A DNA stretch of 64,000 nt, taken from assembly GCA_037355855.1 (NCBI GenBank), contig CM074758.1:8715001-8779000 (forward strand), written 5' to 3'. Within the stretch, counting starts at the first letter, position 1. Every line of letters begins with the position of its first letter. Under the pieces are notes generated by a model that did not search any database, was not told the DNA's origin, and worked only from the letters and a program-made list of their open reading frames with translations. Below are positions 62,607 to 64,000 of the stretch, piece after piece. A program made the position numbers and the translations under genes. The DNA comes from Pseudo-nitzschia pungens. Taxonomy: Eukaryota > Bacillariophyta > Bacillariophyceae > Bacillariales > Bacillariaceae.

Positions 62607-63750
62607 ATGACGACAGCCGCCGAGCCAGACATCTGGAACGTCACCCAGCACGATCCCGAGCGCTTCCCGTACGTGGTGTTGCGGGGAACTGCTGCCAATC
62701 TGTCGGCGCTCCGGGGAACGGACGAGCACACGAGGTCCATCTTTTTCGAGGAGCGCAGCAACTGCGGCAGCAACCACGCCGATGCCGAAACGGAAAGGGA
62801 AACCGAAAAATCGTCGCCATCGTCGCCAATGCTTCTCTTGGAAAACGCCCTCGCCGTGTCCGCAACCGTCACCACCGTGGCGGCAGCGGCGGCGGCTGCG
62901 GCAATCTTTGGAGACGAAGCCCCGAGCGAAGATGACGACAACGACAACGATAACGATGACGTTGACGACAATGGAGACAACAACGAAAGTGGAAAATCAT
63001 CATCACCATCACCATCATCATCATCATCAGCAGCACAATCCCGGGAGGTGGCAACAACAGCAACAGCCACAACGGGGGTTCCTCCTCCTCCCGTTTCGGT
63101 CGAGGGAGACGTCTACGTGACGGGGTCGCAGGTCCTATTCGTGGCCCGGGACCGAGACCAGGCCGAATCGGACCTGGCGGTGGGAGCGGGGTGCATCGTC
63201 CTCCACGCGCTCACGGAGGAACCGGAACCGGCCATTTACCTGCAGCTGGCGAGCGACGGAAGCAACGACAACGATTGTCCCTTTGAGGTCACGCTGACTC
63301 CCCGCATCGGAATCGGAATCGGAACCGCCGGTGGAAGCGATCCCTGCCAGGACCTCTTCGACGCCCTCTGCCGGCTCATTTCCCTCCATCCGGCGGAAGG
63401 CGACGGCGACGGCGACGACGACGGCGACAATGGATTCTTTGGCGGCGGTTTCGTGGGGGGCGGCTTTGGGGACGACTGGGTCGGAGACTACGGGGAATCC
63501 CTCGGCGACTACCACGCTTTCGGCCGACGGTGGCGACGAGCTGGTCTGGGCACCGTCGGCAAACACCGGCGCCAACGCCAATGTCGCGGCGGGTGGAAGT
63601 GCGGCGACGGCGGAGGAACGCAATGCCATGCTGGAGCGCCTCGATTCCCTCCTGGTGGTCGCTCCCGGCCTGGAGGTCGCCGGGGACGACGACGAACGCG
63701 AATGCGAATGCGAACGCGAACCGGATGGGCAGTTCGACGACGCCGAGTGA
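62607..63750 (+). CDS. pICln-like methylosome subunit (CLNS1A family) with apparent frameshift
   Basis: The ATG at 62607 opens a frame encoding an N-terminal segment, an Asp/Asn/Ser-rich insert, then a PH-like domain: VEGDVYVTGSQVLFVARDRD, GAGCIVLHALTEEPEPAIYL, CPFEVTLTPRIG and DLFDALCRLISLHPAEGDGD followed by an acidic loop. This is the pICln order. pICln chaperones Sm proteins for PRMT5 methylation and snRNP assembly. Near 63500-63540 the sense passes into the next frame, which gives GDELVWAPSAN, NAMLERLDSLLV and the C-terminal GQFDDAE (cf. GQFEDA of pICln), stopping at 63750. No good GT-AG intron spans the switch; a one-base indel, an assembly error or a very short unusual intron are the choices. 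The unshifted frame runs to the window end. Confidence 0.78.
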
Positions 63751-64000
63751 GACGGGGACGGTGTGGGAACGCCCGAGAAAGGGAACGCCAACGGCAACGG
63801 GGAATAGAACGGAACGGAACGGAACAGAACACTACAGAAAACAACACACGCCAAAGTGAGATGCAACGCAATCGAGGTGACACGAGAAAATGGACGTGCA
63901 TACAACATTATAATACAGTCCTTCGTCCATCCGTTTCTTCCTCGAACAAATCTCTCCCCGACAAAGGTCGCTCGGATTCAATCGAAACCCAACCCGTATT
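63751..64000. other. downstream region of the pICln-like gene
   Basis: A (GGAAC)n run at 63806-63828 lies about 60 bases after the stop, another example of a pentamer repeat beside a gene end. No further gene start is visible before the window ends. Confidence 0.5.

Noticed and set aside
1..64000. tRNA and rRNA genes
   Set aside because: No convincing cloverleaf or rRNA segment was seen by eye; a tRNAscan-SE and Rfam run would settle it.

Overview
The window reads as nuclear DNA of a photosynthetic stramenopile, most likely a diatom and probably a pennate one. The main evidence is a two-exon nuclear gene for the photosystem II factor Psb27, whose leader has a signal peptide with a phenylalanine at the cleavage point (the ASAFAP-type plastid entry motif) followed by a twin-arginine lumen signal. 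Further support comes from GT-AG introns of about 80-370 nt, a secreted Pro-Thr repeat protein, Asn/Asp-rich low-complexity inserts and a Sec14-like family of diatom type. The species cannot be fixed from the sequence alone. Coding exons are mostly GC-rich at third positions, while spacers are AT-rich and full of short repeats.

Layout. 1-2.3 kb: a secreted Pro-Thr-rich protein (minus strand). 3.3-6.25 kb: a fold-back repeat with about 330-bp inverted ends and two minisatellite arrays in opposite orientation. 7.4-14.3 kb: a nine-exon gene for a giant membrane-anchored DUF1800-DUF1501 fusion. 14.9-21.4 kb: an FCP1/NIF-type HAD protein (minus), a coclaurine N-methyltransferase/cyclopropane synthase-type methyltransferase (plus) and an LtrA-type membrane protein (minus). 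23.0-26.1 kb: Psb27 (plus) and a Golgi GDP-mannose transporter (minus). 27.9-29.0 kb: an unknown basic protein with an internal duplication (minus). 32.3-36.8 kb: a Sec14/CRAL-TRIO-like protein and a GNAT acetyltransferase (both plus). 37.8-42.8 kb: endonuclease V and a putative plastid-targeted unknown (both minus). 43.7-47.7 kb: a large putative organellar helical-repeat protein (plus). 48.1-49.2 kb: a plastid-type VOC/glyoxalase-fold protein (minus). 49.2-55.1 kb: a gene desert holding two different, abutting satellite arrays. 55.2-57.5 kb: a repeat-rich leucine-rich-repeat protein (plus). 57.7-58.5 kb: a secretory or plastid stress-responsive A/B-barrel protein (minus). 59.3-60.7 kb: an unknown membrane protein (plus). 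62.6-63.75 kb: a pICln-like methylosome subunit with an apparent frameshift (plus).

The genes are ordinary single eukaryotic units with no operons, and they do not form one pathway. Neighbours often alternate in strand. Several spacers carry pentanucleotide microsatellites right next to a start or stop codon, and a recurring GTAAGGTTAC-like word. The least expected items are the DUF1800-DUF1501 fusion, the fold-back element, the two-satellite block, a 102-bp duplication of a gene end, and reading-frame breaks in two otherwise well-supported genes.
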